Counted from the first letter of the stretch, positions 13,863 through 22,139 are shown. The stretch is DNA of 25,796 bases from Polaromonas sp. (GCA_026786065.1 JAJAYS010000368.1:1-25796); one strand, 5' to 3'. Numbers and translations: made by a program. The notes: a model not told the origin generated them from the sequence alone.

Positions 13863-15560
13863 ATGAACCATCCCATCATCCCCATCGCCGTCATCGATGC
13901 TTCGAGGCAGAAAAAACGCCAGACACCGAAGGGACGGCCCGTGGAGCCGGCCGCACTGGCAGACGTTCAGGCCTTGCTGGGCACGGCATCCCGCCAGCCC
14001 GACTTGCTGATCGAGCACCTGCACAAGATCCAGGATCGTTATGGCTGCCTGCGTGCCGCTCATCTTGCGGCACTGGCACAGGAGATGCGCCTGGCGCAGA
14101 CGGAAGTCTATGAAGTCGCCACCTTCTATCACCATTTCGATGTCGTGAAGGAAGGCGAAGCAGCCCCCGCGCCACTCACCGTCCGGGTCTGCGACGGACT
14201 GTCCTGCGAAATGGCGGGTGCTCGGGACTTGCTCGACCGGCTACCGGCGCTGCTGGGGCGCGAAGTGCGCGTGCTGGCCGCGCCCTGCATCGGCCGTTGT
14301 GAGCAGGCGCCGGCAGCGGTGGTGGGCCAGAATCCGATTTCCAATGCGACCTGCGAGCGCATCGCCGAAGCGGTTGACGCCGGCGCGGTGCGCCACTTGG
14401 CAGAAGACTTCATCGACCTTGCACGCTACCAGGCCAACGGCGGCTATACGCTGCTGGCCCAATGCGTGAGCGGCGAGCGCGACATCGAAGCAGTCATCAA
14501 GACCATGGAAGACTCGAGTCTGCGCGGCCTTGGCGGCGCAGGTTTTCCGACGGGGCGCAAGTGGCGCATTGTCAAGGCCGAGCAGGGCCCGCGTCTGATG
14601 GCTATCAACATCGACGAGGGCGAGCCCGGCACCTTTAAAGACCGGGTTTACCTCGAACGTGACCCGCACCGCTTCATCGAAGGCATGCTGATCGCCGCCT
14701 GGGCCGTCGGCATCGAGAAAATTTACCTTTATCTGCGGGACGAATACCACGGCTGCCGCACCCTGCTGGAGGCCGAGCTGGCAAAACTGCGGGCCAGCCC
14801 GCCAATCACACGGATGCCCGAGATCGAGCTGCGTCGCGGCGCAGGGGCCTACATCTGCGGCGAAGAGTCGGCGATGATCGAATCGATCGAAGGCAAGCGC
14901 GGCCTGCCGCGCTTGCGACCACCATATGTTTCCCAGGTCGGTCTGTTCGGCCGCCCGACACTCGAACACAACTTTGAAACCCTTTACTGGGTTCGGGAAA
15001 TCCTTGAAAAAGGCGCGGACTGGTTTGCTGGCCAGGGTCGCAACGGTCGCAAGGGGTTAAGGTCGTTTTCGGTGTCCGGTCGCGTCAAGCAGCCCGGCGT
15101 CAAGCTGGCTCCAGCCGGGATCACGATTCAGCAGTTGATCGACGAACATTGCGGCGGCATGCGGGAGGGCCATACCTTCTATGGTTACCTGCCAGGCGGC
15201 GCGTCGGGCGGCATTTTGCCCGCCTCGATGAACACGATTCCCCTTGATTTCGACACGCTTCAGCCCTACGGCTGCTTCATTGGCTCGGCCGCCGTCGTGG
15301 TGCTGTCGGATCACGACAGCGCCGTCGGTGCCGCGCGCAATACCATGCAGTTTTTCAAGCACGAGTCCTGCGGCCAATGCACGCCGTGCCGCGTCGGTAC
15401 CGCGAAGGCCGCACACCTGATGGCCCAGCCCAAGTGGGACCTGCAGTTGCTGGCCGACTTGTCGCTGGTGATGCGTGACGCGTCGATCTGCGGACTCGGA
15501 CAGGCTGCGCCGAATCCGATTGATTGCGTGGTCAAGTACTTTCCCCAGGAATTGAACTGA
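13863..15560 (+). CDS. fdh1B: NAD-dependent formate dehydrogenase, beta subunit (fused NuoE-NuoF type)
   Basis: This 565-residue diaphorase subunit passes electrons from the alpha subunit to NAD+. The N-terminal NuoE-like part (about 30-190) has the [2Fe-2S] ligands C110, C115, C142 and C146. The NuoF-like part carries the FMN/NADH-binding RGLGGAGFPTGRKW near residue 222, GEPGTFKDR, and the [4Fe-4S] ligands C503, C506 and C509 (CGQCTPC) with C543 (SICGLGQ). In Cupriavidus-type enzymes these two modules are separate proteins (FdsG and FdsB). The fusion here is the arrangement I know from the Methylobacterium FDH1 enzyme. The ATG at 13863 is the first that leaves a sensible N-terminus; the open frame before it overlaps frc2. 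The fdh1A gene follows after 35 bp. Confidence 0.92.
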   Translation: MNHPIIPIAVIDASRQKKRQTPKGRPVEPAALADVQALLGTASRQPDLLIEHLHKIQDRYGCLRAAHLAALAQEMRLAQTEVYEVATFYHHFDVVKEGEAAPAPLTVRVCDGLSCEMAGARDLLDRLPALLGREVRVLAAPCIGRCEQAPAAVVGQNPISNATCERIAEAVDAGAVRHLAEDFIDLARYQANGGYTLLAQCVSGERDIEAVIKTMEDSSLRGLGGAGFPTGRKWRIVKAEQGPRLMAINIDEGEPGTFKDRVYLERDPHRFIEGMLIAAWAVGIEKIYLYLRDEYHGCRTLLEAELAKLRASPPITRMPEIELRRGAGAYICGEESAMIESIEGKRGLPRLRPPYVSQVGLFGRPTLEHNFETLYWVREILEKGADWFAGQGRNGRKGLRSFSVSGRVKQPGVKLAPAGITIQQLIDEHCGGMREGHTFYGYLPGGASGGILPASMNTIPLDFDTLQPYGCFIGSAAVVVLSDHDSAVGAARNTMQFFKHESCGQCTPCRVGTAKAAHLMAQPKWDLQLLADLSLVMRDASICGLGQAAPNPIDCVVKYFPQELN

Positions 15561-15595
15561 AAAGCCTTCTTATTCAACTTTTAAAGGACACCAGC

Positions 15596-18433
15596 ATGAA
15601 CGCCATCACCCGACAGGAACTCGCTGAACTCGACGCACCATTGGTCAGCTTCAGCCTCAATGGCCGTGAAGTCACCGGGCGCCCCACCGAGACAGTGCTG
15701 CAGGTTGCCAAACGGGAAGGCGTGGAGATTCCCCACCTGTGCTTCAAAGAGGGGATGGAGGCGGTTGGGAATTGCCGCTCCTGCATGGTCGAGATCAATG
15801 GCGAGCGCGTGCTGGCGCCGTCGTGCTGCCGCATGCCCGCTGCCGGCATGAAAGTCGTCACCGACAGCGAGCGCGCCGTCGCGTCGCAAAAGCTGGTGCT
15901 CGAGCTGCTGCTGTCAGACATGCCCGAGAAAGAATACACGCGCAACAACGAAGTGGACCAGTGGGCCGCAAAGCTCGGCGTTGGCAAGCCGCGCTTTGAG
16001 GCACGCCAGCAAACGCCGCCCGATCTGTCGCACCCGGCCATCGCCGTCAACCTCGACGCCTGCATCCAGTGCACACGCTGCCTGCGTGCCTGCCGTGACG
16101 AGCAGGTCAACGACGTCATTGGCCTGGCCTTCCGGGGCGACCACGCGAAGATCGTGTTCGATATGGACGACCCGATGGGCGCCTCGACCTGCGTGGCCTG
16201 CGGCGAATGCGTGCAGGCCTGTCCGACCGGCGCATTGATGCCGGCGCGCGAGGCCGGCTTGAGCGTGCCCGACAAACAGGTTGCTTCGGTTTGCCCGTAC
16301 TGCGGCGTCGGCTGCCAGCTGACCTACAACGTCAAGGACGACAAGATTCTGTTCGTCGAAGGCCGCGATGGGCCCGCCAACCACGAGCGGCTGTGTGTCA
16401 AGGGCCGCTACGGCTTTGATTACGCGCACCATCCGCAGCGCCTGACCAAGCCACTGATTCGCCGCGCCGGCGTGCCGAAAACAGGCGACTTCAACATGAC
16501 GCCGGACGGCGTGATGGCGGTGTTTCGCGAGGCCAGCTGGGAAGAAGCGCTCGAACTGGCTGGCGGCAAACTCGCAGCGCTGCGCGACCAGTACGGCAAA
16601 AGGTCGCTGGCCGGTTTTGGCTCTGCCAAGGGCAGCAACGAAGAAGCCTACCTGTTCCAGAAGCTGGTGCGCACCGGCTTTGGCAGCAACAACGTGGACC
16701 ACTGCACCCGCCTGTGCCATGCCTCGTCGGTCGTTGCGTTGCTCGAAGGCATAGGCTCCGGAGCGGTGTCGAACCCGGTGATGGACGTGACCAAGGCCGA
16801 CGTGGTGATCGTCATCGGCGCCAACCCGACGGTGAACCACCCAGTCGCCGCAACCTGGATCAAAAACGCCGTGAAGAACGGCACCCGACTGGTCGTGCTC
16901 GATCCGCGCCGCTCCGATCTGGCACGCCTGGCGCACCGGTATTTGCAGTTCAAACCCGACACCGATGTGGCGCTGCTCAACGCGATGATGCATGTGATCG
17001 TCACAGAGGGTCTGGTAGATGAAGCCTTCATCGCCAGCCGCACCACAGGCTACGAGGCGCTCCGCAACAACGTCGAAGGCTATTCCCCCGAGTTAATGGC
17101 GCCGATCTGCGGCATCGACGCCGACACCATCCGCTACGTGGCGCGGCTGTATGCCACCGCGAAGGCGTCGATGATTTTTTGGGGCATGGGCGTCTCGCAG
17201 CACGTGCACGGCACCGACAATGCGCGCTGCCTGATCGCGCTGTCGCTGATGACCGGGCAGATCGGCCGCCCCGGCACCGGCCTGCATCCGCTGCGCGGCC
17301 AGAACAATGTGCAGGGCGCCTCCGACGCCGGCCTGATCCCGATGATGCTGCCTGACTACCAGCAGGTCACCGATCCGGCGGTACGTTCCAGTTTCGAAAA
17401 GGCCTGGAAGCTGCCAGCCGGCACTTTGGACGACACGCCCGGCTTGACCGTGGTCGAGGTCTTGCATGCAATCAAGACCGGCGGCATTCGCGGAATGTAC
17501 GTGCAGGGCGAGAACCCGGCAATGTCTGACCCGGACGCCAACCATGCGCGCGAAGCGCTGGCGGCCCTGGAACACCTGGTGGTGCAGGACATCTTTTTGA
17601 CTGAAACCGCCTATCTCGCCGACGTCATTCTGCCGGCCAGCGCCTTCCCCGAAAAAGACGGCAGCTTCACCAACACCGACCGGCTGGTGCAGATGGGCCG
17701 CGCAGCCGTCAAGCCGCCCGGCGACGCGCGCCAGGATTTGTGGATCATCCAGGAAATGGGCAAAAAGCTCGGGCTCGACTGGCAGTACAGCCACGTCAGC
17801 GAGGTTTTCGACGAGATGCGGCACACCATGCCGAGCATTGCCGGAATAACCTGGGACCGGCTGGACCGCGAGCACTCGGTGACCTACCCCTGCCTGAAGG
17901 AAGGCGACCCCGGCCAATCGGTGGTGTTTGTTGACAGTTTCCCGCGTGAAACCGGTCGCGCCCAATTTGTGCCGGCTGACATCATCCCGGCCGACGAGCG
18001 CCCCGACGCCGAATACCCGCTGGTGCTGATTACCGGCCGCCAACTGGAGCATTGGCACACCGGCAGCATGACGCGCCGCGCCACTGTGCTCGACGCGATC
18101 GAGCCCGATCCGGTGGCGCTGGTGCATCCGCTCGATCTGGCCGACCTGGGTGGCCAGCCGGGCGACGTGGTGACCATCGAATCCCGACGCGGCAAAGTCG
18201 CGCTGTACGCCCGGGCAGACGAAAGCTCGCCGCGCGGCGCGGTCTTCGTGCCGTTTTGCTACTACGAGGCGGCCATCAACAAGCTGACCAACGCCGCGCT
18301 CGATCCGTTTGCAAAGATACCGGAATTCAAGTACTGCGCGATCCGCGTCACACTGGGCGGCGTCGTCGAGGGGCAGGACGCCTATGGCGGCGGGCAGACG
18401 CTGGTGCAGGCCCTCGCACGGGCTGGCTCCTGA
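15596..18433 (+). CDS. fdh1A: NAD-dependent formate dehydrogenase, catalytic alpha subunit (Mo/W-bis-MGD)
   Basis: This 945-residue cytosolic enzyme oxidises formate to CO2. Domains in order: a NuoG-like [2Fe-2S] ferredoxin (C49, C60, C63, C77); a two-[4Fe-4S] module (C156/159/162/166 and C199/202/205/209); the molybdopterin oxidoreductase [4Fe-4S] motif (C233, C236, C240 and the Cys in ERLCVKG); then the bis-MGD domains. The active site has the metal-binding Cys374 followed by His375 in HCTRLCHASS, so it is a cysteine, not selenocysteine, enzyme. The later GQNNVQGASD and LITGRQLEHWHTGSMTRR segments belong to cofactor-binding regions. The ATG at 15596 has an AAAGGA site at 15583-15588. Genes for the accessory FdsC/FdhD and FdsD are not found next to it. 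A terminator follows at 18487-18517. Confidence 0.94.
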   Translation: MNAITRQELAELDAPLVSFSLNGREVTGRPTETVLQVAKREGVEIPHLCFKEGMEAVGNCRSCMVEINGERVLAPSCCRMPAAGMKVVTDSERAVASQKLVLELLLSDMPEKEYTRNNEVDQWAAKLGVGKPRFEARQQTPPDLSHPAIAVNLDACIQCTRCLRACRDEQVNDVIGLAFRGDHAKIVFDMDDPMGASTCVACGECVQACPTGALMPAREAGLSVPDKQVASVCPYCGVGCQLTYNVKDDKILFVEGRDGPANHERLCVKGRYGFDYAHHPQRLTKPLIRRAGVPKTGDFNMTPDGVMAVFREASWEEALELAGGKLAALRDQYGKRSLAGFGSAKGSNEEAYLFQKLVRTGFGSNNVDHCTRLCHASSVVALLEGIGSGAVSNPVMDVTKADVVIVIGANPTVNHPVAATWIKNAVKNGTRLVVLDPRRSDLARLAHRYLQFKPDTDVALLNAMMHVIVTEGLVDEAFIASRTTGYEALRNNVEGYSPELMAPICGIDADTIRYVARLYATAKASMIFWGMGVSQHVHGTDNARCLIALSLMTGQIGRPGTGLHPLRGQNNVQGASDAGLIPMMLPDYQQVTDPAVRSSFEKAWKLPAGTLDDTPGLTVVEVLHAIKTGGIRGMYVQGENPAMSDPDANHAREALAALEHLVVQDIFLTETAYLADVILPASAFPEKDGSFTNTDRLVQMGRAAVKPPGDARQDLWIIQEMGKKLGLDWQYSHVSEVFDEMRHTMPSIAGITWDRLDREHSVTYPCLKEGDPGQSVVFVDSFPRETGRAQFVPADIIPADERPDAEYPLVLITGRQLEHWHTGSMTRRATVLDAIEPDPVALVHPLDLADLGGQPGDVVTIESRRGKVALYARADESSPRGAVFVPFCYYEAAINKLTNAALDPFAKIPEFKYCAIRVTLGGVVEGQDAYGGGQTLVQALARAGS

Positions 18434-18486
18434 GCGGAGCCACCGCAACGCAGCGCCCCAGGCCTATGACGTGACCAGCGCTGCTC

Positions 18487-18517
18487 CTCGAGCAGGCCGG
18501 TGCGGCCTTTTTTCGAG
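18487..18517 (+). terminator. Intrinsic terminator after fdh1A
   Basis: AGGCC-GGTGC-GGCCT forms a stem-loop (18494-18508) followed by six T. Outer arms CTCGA (18487-18491) and TCGAG (18513-18517) can also pair. It lies 54 bp after the fdh1A stop and closes the oxalate/formate island. Confidence 0.7.
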
Positions 18518-18530
18518 AAGAATTCGGCTG

Positions 18531-18580
18531 AAGCCCAATAAAAACGGGCGTATTCAGCTATATTTTTTATAGCAAAAGCT
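18531..18580 (+). repeat. Dispersed intergenic repeat, copy 1
   Basis: The stretch reads AAGCCCAAT, ACGGGCGTAT, AGCTATA and TTTATAGC in order, with an internal inverted pair (GCTATA/TATAGC). The second copy at 22095-22136 has the same blocks in the same order and orientation. Between fdh1A and the epoxide hydrolase gene I see only this repeat and the terminator. Confidence 0.65.
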
Positions 18581-18615
18581 GCTTCTTCACTGCCACGATC
18601 GGGCTGCGGCTGACT

Positions 18616-19587
18616 TCACAGCCCACGCAAAAACTCCAGCAGCAGCGCGTTGACGGCCGCCGCGCGCTCGCGCTGAATCCAGTGGCCGGCGCCGTCAAGA
18701 ATGTGGCTGCCGCGCAGTGCCGGCAGCGTCTGCGTGAAGCGCTCGATGTTGCGAAGCGAGTGCGGGAAGGTCAGCACGTCGTCGCGCGAACCGGCAATGA
18801 ACAGCGACGGCTGGCGAATCACCGCGCCGCGCCACGGCGCCAGCAGGTCCCACGAACGCGCCAGATTGCGGTACCAGTTCAGGCCGCCACGAAAGCCGGT
18901 GCGCGTGAACACGCTGGCGTATTCGGCGATGTTGTCGGCGCTCAGCCAGGCCGGCAACACGGTGGGTTCAACCAGGTCGCCGAGGAAACCCTTCCCATGT
19001 GGTATTCGGCCAAAGGCGACCTTGTCGGGGCTGTCGCCCGAGGCATTGAAACCCAGCAGGCGGATAGTGGCGGTCACGTCGCGCTCCAGTTCGGCTTCGG
19101 CCACGCCGGGCGTCTGAAAGTACTGCATGTAAAAGTCGTCGATGCCCTGGCTGTGCAGCGCGGCCAGCAGCTCGGTCGACCCCCTGACCGCAAAGGGCAC
19201 GCTCATGCCCGCCACGGCATGGAAGACGTCGGGGCGCATCAGCGCCGCGTGCCAGGCCACCGGCGCCCCCCAGTCGTGGCCGACGATCACCGCCCGCGTC
19301 TCGCCCAGCGCCTTGACCAGCCCCACCATGTCACCCACCAGGTGCAACAGCGTGTAGGCGTCGATCTCAAGCGGCGCATCGGTGCCGCCATAGCCGCGCA
19401 TGTCGGGCGCCGCAGCCCGGTAGCCGGCAGCGGCCAGCGGCGCCATTTGCGCGCGCCAGGAGCACCACAGCTCGGGGAAGCCGTGGCACATCAGCACCAG
19501 CGGCCCGCTGCCCTGCGTCGCGACCTGCATGCGGATCGCGCCGACTTGCAGCGTTTCCAGGCGGGGCTCTGCAGCGGCCGGATTCAT
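18616..19587 (-). CDS. Alpha/beta hydrolase, epoxide hydrolase-like
   Basis: This 323-residue cytosolic alpha/beta hydrolase has the epoxide hydrolase pattern. HGFP at residues 35-38 forms the oxyanion hole, DMRGYGGTD follows, and the nucleophile Asp105 lies in VGHDWGAPV. The cap domain contains FYMQYFQ and FRGGLNWYRN, which supply the two tyrosines that activate an epoxide. The catalytic His is in GHWIQRE near the C-terminus. An Asp nucleophile, not Ser, argues for epoxide or haloacid chemistry rather than an esterase. The natural substrate is unknown. It is transcribed towards fdh1A, and an EthD-family gene lies upstream on the same strand after 143 bp. Confidence 0.88.
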   Translation of the reverse strand: MNPAAAEPRLETLQVGAIRMQVATQGSGPLVLMCHGFPELWCSWRAQMAPLAAAGYRAAAPDMRGYGGTDAPLEIDAYTLLHLVGDMVGLVKALGETRAVIVGHDWGAPVAWHAALMRPDVFHAVAGMSVPFAVRGSTELLAALHSQGIDDFYMQYFQTPGVAEAELERDVTATIRLLGFNASGDSPDKVAFGRIPHGKGFLGDLVEPTVLPAWLSADNIAEYASVFTRTGFRGGLNWYRNLARSWDLLAPWRGAVIRQPSLFIAGSRDDVLTFPHSLRNIERFTQTLPALRGSHILDGAGHWIQRERAAAVNALLLEFLRGL

Positions 19588-19604
19588 CGTGTGCGCCCTC
19601 GTTT

Positions 19605-19640
19605 GTGTCTATCTTCGTGTCGATCTTCGTGTCGATCTTC
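19605..19640. repeat. Three tandem 12-bp repeats
   Basis: GTGTCTATCTTC is followed by two exact GTGTCGATCTTC units (19617-19628, 19629-19640). They lie 18 bp upstream of the epoxide hydrolase start. Read on the minus strand they would give repeated KIDT, but no gene there is credible. Confidence 0.85.
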
Positions 19641-19730
19641 TCGGCGAACTTCAGGGCGATCGGAGCCCGACTGGAGCCCGGGCAAAGTGGGCGCCGCGCC
19701 GTGACGGGTGTCAAAGCGAGGCTGCAGCAT

Positions 19731-20039
19731 TCAGACGCGACGAGTGTCGGCCATCATCAGTTCGACACCGGCCGACGCGAAGTTGGCCAGGTCGGCGGCG
19801 GTGGCCTGACCCTGCGGCGAAGCCAGCGCCTCGCCAATGGCCGCCAGCGAGTCGAATTCAAGCAGCGCCACCAGGTAGGCGCCATGCTTGACGCCCATGC
19901 CCATCACGTCGCCTTGCGACACTTCATAGCTACGCAGCCCCGGAAGGGTTTTGGCCAGTGGAACGTGCTTGTCAAAGTAGTAGGTGTCGAACCCGGCGGC
20001 ATCGGCCGGCTGTTTGTAGATCGCAATCAGTTTGGCCAT
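19731..20039 (-). CDS. EthD-family small protein
   Basis: This 102-residue protein of the EthD/dimeric alpha-beta barrel family starts MAKLIAIYKQPADAAGFDTYYFDKHVPLAKTLPG... in the family manner (Y-F-D-K-H-V-P-L-A around residues 20-29) and has LPGLRSYEVS. The start at 20039 is fixed by a strong ribosome site, AAAGGAG, seven bases upstream; a longer in-frame extension is rejected. EthD proteins are small homodimers associated with degradation pathways and antibiotic-type chemistry. The actual reaction, if any, is not known here. It may be cotranscribed with the epoxide hydrolase gene, though the 143-bp gap contains tandem repeats. Confidence 0.85.
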   Translation of the reverse strand: MAKLIAIYKQPADAAGFDTYYFDKHVPLAKTLPGLRSYEVSQGDVMGMGVKHGAYLVALLEFDSLAAIGEALASPQGQATAADLANFASAGVELMMADTRRV

Positions 20040-20221
20040 GACGCAGCTCCTTTGGTGTGAATGGGAGGCCATTCTCAGGGGCTTCGTCAAACCGTGCTGA
20101 CGCCACATGCGACCTGCCGTCTGGTGCGCGGCGCAGCGTCCGGCAACCCATGCCAGGACGCACATTGCCGAGCCCCGTGGAGCGGAGGACAAACGCGCGA
20201 TTTTCAGACCCATAGCCCCGC

Positions 20222-20461
20222 CTATGGAACAGGAGGACGGTGAAAAATGGACTGCTGCGACCGGTTTACCGCCTTCTGGTAACTCATGTCCGGAATCTGC
20301 TCACCACTGGCGGTCTTGGCCGCCTGGGCATGCGCCTGGGAGAACCAGTTTGTCGTGGCGTTGTCTGCGGCAACGGCAGACAAGGCGGGCATCGCGGCGA
20401 CCCGGACCGCCGGCTACTGGCAACCCGCCAGCAGCACGACGACCACCGGACCAATGAACAA
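20222..20461 (-). pseudogene. Possible remnant of a small lipoprotein gene
   Basis: From a TTG at 20461 the minus strand reads a short hydrophobic segment ending in the lipobox VVVLLAGC, then Gln and a TAG stop (20414-20416). The same frame then stays open for 63 codons of secreted-looking sequence (ANATTNWFSQ-like, QIPDMSYQKAV) to a stop at 20222. Its start coincides with the truncated end of the Crp-like pseudogene, so a deletion may have joined two fragments. The evidence is only the lipobox and the open frame, and I do not recognise a family. Plus-strand DNA from 20040 to 20221 shows nothing I can support. Confidence 0.3.
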
Positions 20462-20990
20462 CCGACACGCAGGGCGATCTCCTGGTGCGACAAGTGCTCA
20501 GGCAGCTTCCACAGGCCTTCACTCTCTTTCGCCAGGCCCCCGAGCAGGCCCGTGACGCGTGCAGAGACATCGTGAAGGGCCAAGTCCTTGATCAGAGGGC
20601 GGTGGCCGTGCGGAACCGGCTATCAGCATATCGATCATCCTCAGCGCGAGTTCAGGGCCGGTTGTCAACGCCGTGCGCAAATCGCAGATGACATCACCGC
20701 GTAGCTGACCAGCTCCCGCGTCATCACCGGGGTATGACACGGCCGCCGTCAAGCACCATCAGGCCGAAACACTCACCGGGTCCGAGAACACTGAGCACGA
20801 ACTCCCCGGCATCTGGCTCGGAGACAAATGTTTTCACGCGGCCCTGGAGACTGACGTAAACAGTGTCCGAACACTCCCCTTCGATTGCAACAACGGTGTG
20901 TGGTGCAAACCGTTGCACTCGGCCCAGACGCGCCACTTTTGCCCTTGCCGGAGGGCACAGCGGCGCAAAATCCGGAACAGTGAAGTCGCC
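20455..20990 (-). pseudogene. Degraded Crp/Fnr-family regulator
   Basis: Recognisable Crp-family pieces follow one another on the minus strand but in different frames. First comes the sensor barrel (ARLGRVQRFAPHTVVAIEGE, FVLSVLGPGECFGLMVLDGG; about 20940-20740), then TRELV in a second frame, then LRTALTTGPELALRMIDMLIA in a third. Finally IKDLALHDVSARVTGLLGGL and LPEHLSHQEIALRVGCS lie in yet another, ending at 20455 in the middle of the helix-turn-helix. At least three frameshifts and the loss of the recognition helix make it nonfunctional. It is unrelated in detail to the intact regulator at 8068-8676. Functional Crp proteins of this subtype are common in Burkholderiales (from memory). Confidence 0.8.
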
Positions 20991-21564
20991 GTTTTTCGGC
21001 GGTGCGTGAGGGAAATCATTCCCAACAAAGCCGTCAGATCGAGGGTCGCTTGCATGAGCCGACTCAGCGTTCGCTCGTTAAACCAGGCCCTGGCCGCACG
21101 ATCGCACCACCGGTGGAGTGTCGCGGTCTTGCCGATCTTGGACTCTTCAGTCCAGCACGGGCGAGGCGGCATCGGAGCAGCTTAAGCCTGCCCTTTAGAA
21201 GCCGTCCAGTGCGGCCACACGGTCGGCGACCAACAAAAAAAGTCGCGCGCTGTGGGTTGCGCAGCCGATCCGGCGGCCCGCGCAAACGCGTTCTGGGCTG
21301 CATTGCTGCGGCTGCGCTGTGACCTTCGATTTCCCCGCATGCTATCTTTTTGAGAGCTTTTTGAAGTACCGTGCATCGGGCCACGCGCTTCGGCACCGCC
21401 CTCCACCGCACTTTTTCGATTCTCAGAGGGAAATTCGCAACATCCACAGGCAAATAAAGCCGATTTCCCCTATGAAACTGCATTTTTCTCCAGTAGCATC
21501 GCGCTTGCCATTGGGAAGTAGTTATCCCGGTGGTGATTTATCAACTTCCCGAAGGAAAATAATC
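20991..21564. other. Non-coding or decayed stretch before the SWIB gene
   Basis: No convincing gene is present. A minus-strand open frame here (about 21172-20991) contains a protein-like segment (HRWCDRAARAWFNERTLSRL) that I cannot assign, and may be another decayed fragment. From 21311 onward the DNA becomes AT-richer and is probably the promoter and leader of the SWIB gene. GGGAAGT (21513-21519) can pair with ACTTCCC (21544-21550), next to that gene's ribosome site. Confidence 0.5.
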
Positions 21565-22020
21565 ATGGCAACTGCGAAAAAAGCACCGGCTAAAAAAGCG
21601 CCTGCAAAAAAGGCTGCTCCGGCAAAGAAAGTCGCTGCAAAGAAAGCGGCTCCTGCAAAAAAAGCCGCAGCAAAAAGTGCGGCTCCTGCGAAAAAAGTAG
21701 CGGCAAAGGCTCCGGCCAAAACAGCCGCTCCGGCAAAAAAGGCAGCTGCGAAAAAAGTGCCGGCCAAAAAGCGCACGCCGAATGCGGCGTTCATGAAGGC
21801 TTTGACTTTGAGCCCGGCACTGGCCGCAGTGGTCGGCGACAAGCCGCTGCCGCGCACCGAGATCGTCAGCAAGCTCTGGGTTTACATCAAATCCAAAGGC
21901 CTGCAGGACAAGGTCAACAAGCGCATGATCAACGCCGACGACAAGCTCAAGGCCGTTTTCGGCAAGCCGCAAGTCTCGATGTTCGAGATGGCTGGCCTGA
22001 TCGGCAAGCACGTCAAGTAA
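21565..22020 (+). CDS. SWIB/MDM2-domain protein with histone H1-like Lys/Ala/Pro tail
   Basis: This 151-residue basic protein has two parts. Residues 1-70 are low-complexity repeats of the AAPAKK, VAAKK and APAKK type, like the tails of histone H1-like nucleoid proteins. Residues 74-151 form a SWIB domain (FMKALTLSPALAAVVG, LPRTEIVSKLWVYIKSKGLQD, MINADDKLKAVFG, SMFEMAGLIGKHVK). SWIB domains are best known from eukaryotic chromatin remodellers and chlamydiae. The bacterial role is unproven, but DNA binding through the tail is likely. The ATG at 21565 has a GAAGGA site at 21551-21556. Single-gene transcription is suggested by the terminator at 22049-22079. Confidence 0.93.
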   Translation: MATAKKAPAKKAPAKKAAPAKKVAAKKAAPAKKAAAKSAAPAKKVAAKAPAKTAAPAKKAAAKKVPAKKRTPNAAFMKALTLSPALAAVVGDKPLPRTEIVSKLWVYIKSKGLQDKVNKRMINADDKLKAVFGKPQVSMFEMAGLIGKHVK

Positions 22021-22048
22021 AGCGCTGTGCGGCATGGGCCGACAACTC

Positions 22049-22079
22049 AAAAGGCCGGTTCACCACCGGCCTTTTTTTA
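22049..22079 (+). terminator. Intrinsic terminator after the SWIB gene
   Basis: AAAGGCCGGT and ACCGGCCTTT form a ten-pair stem with a TCACC loop, continuing into a T run. It is 29 bp after the stop codon. The A run on the other side gives a T run on the minus strand, so it may also stop transcripts of the converging ThDP gene. Confidence 0.88.
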
Positions 22080-22094
22080 TGATTAATCAGGCTT

Positions 22095-22136
22095 AAGCCT
22101 AATTAATACGGGCGTTATAAGCTATAAAAACAATAG
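22095..22136 (+). repeat. Dispersed intergenic repeat, copy 2
   Basis: AAGCCTAATTAATACGGGCG followed by TTATAAGCTATA and ATAG matches the blocks of the copy at 18531-18580 in the same order and orientation. It lies between the SWIB terminator and the end of the converging ThDP gene. Confidence 0.65.
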
Positions 22137-22139
22137 TGA

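Noticed and set aside
20834..21172. Minus-strand open frame as a transposase or new gene
   Set aside because: One segment looks protein-like, but no transposase motif or terminal inverted repeats are present and it overlaps the Crp pseudogene in another frame.
21575..21770. Repetitive AAAAAAG/GC-rich DNA as a CRISPR or satellite
   Set aside because: It encodes the Lys/Ala tail of the SWIB protein; there are no regular spacers.
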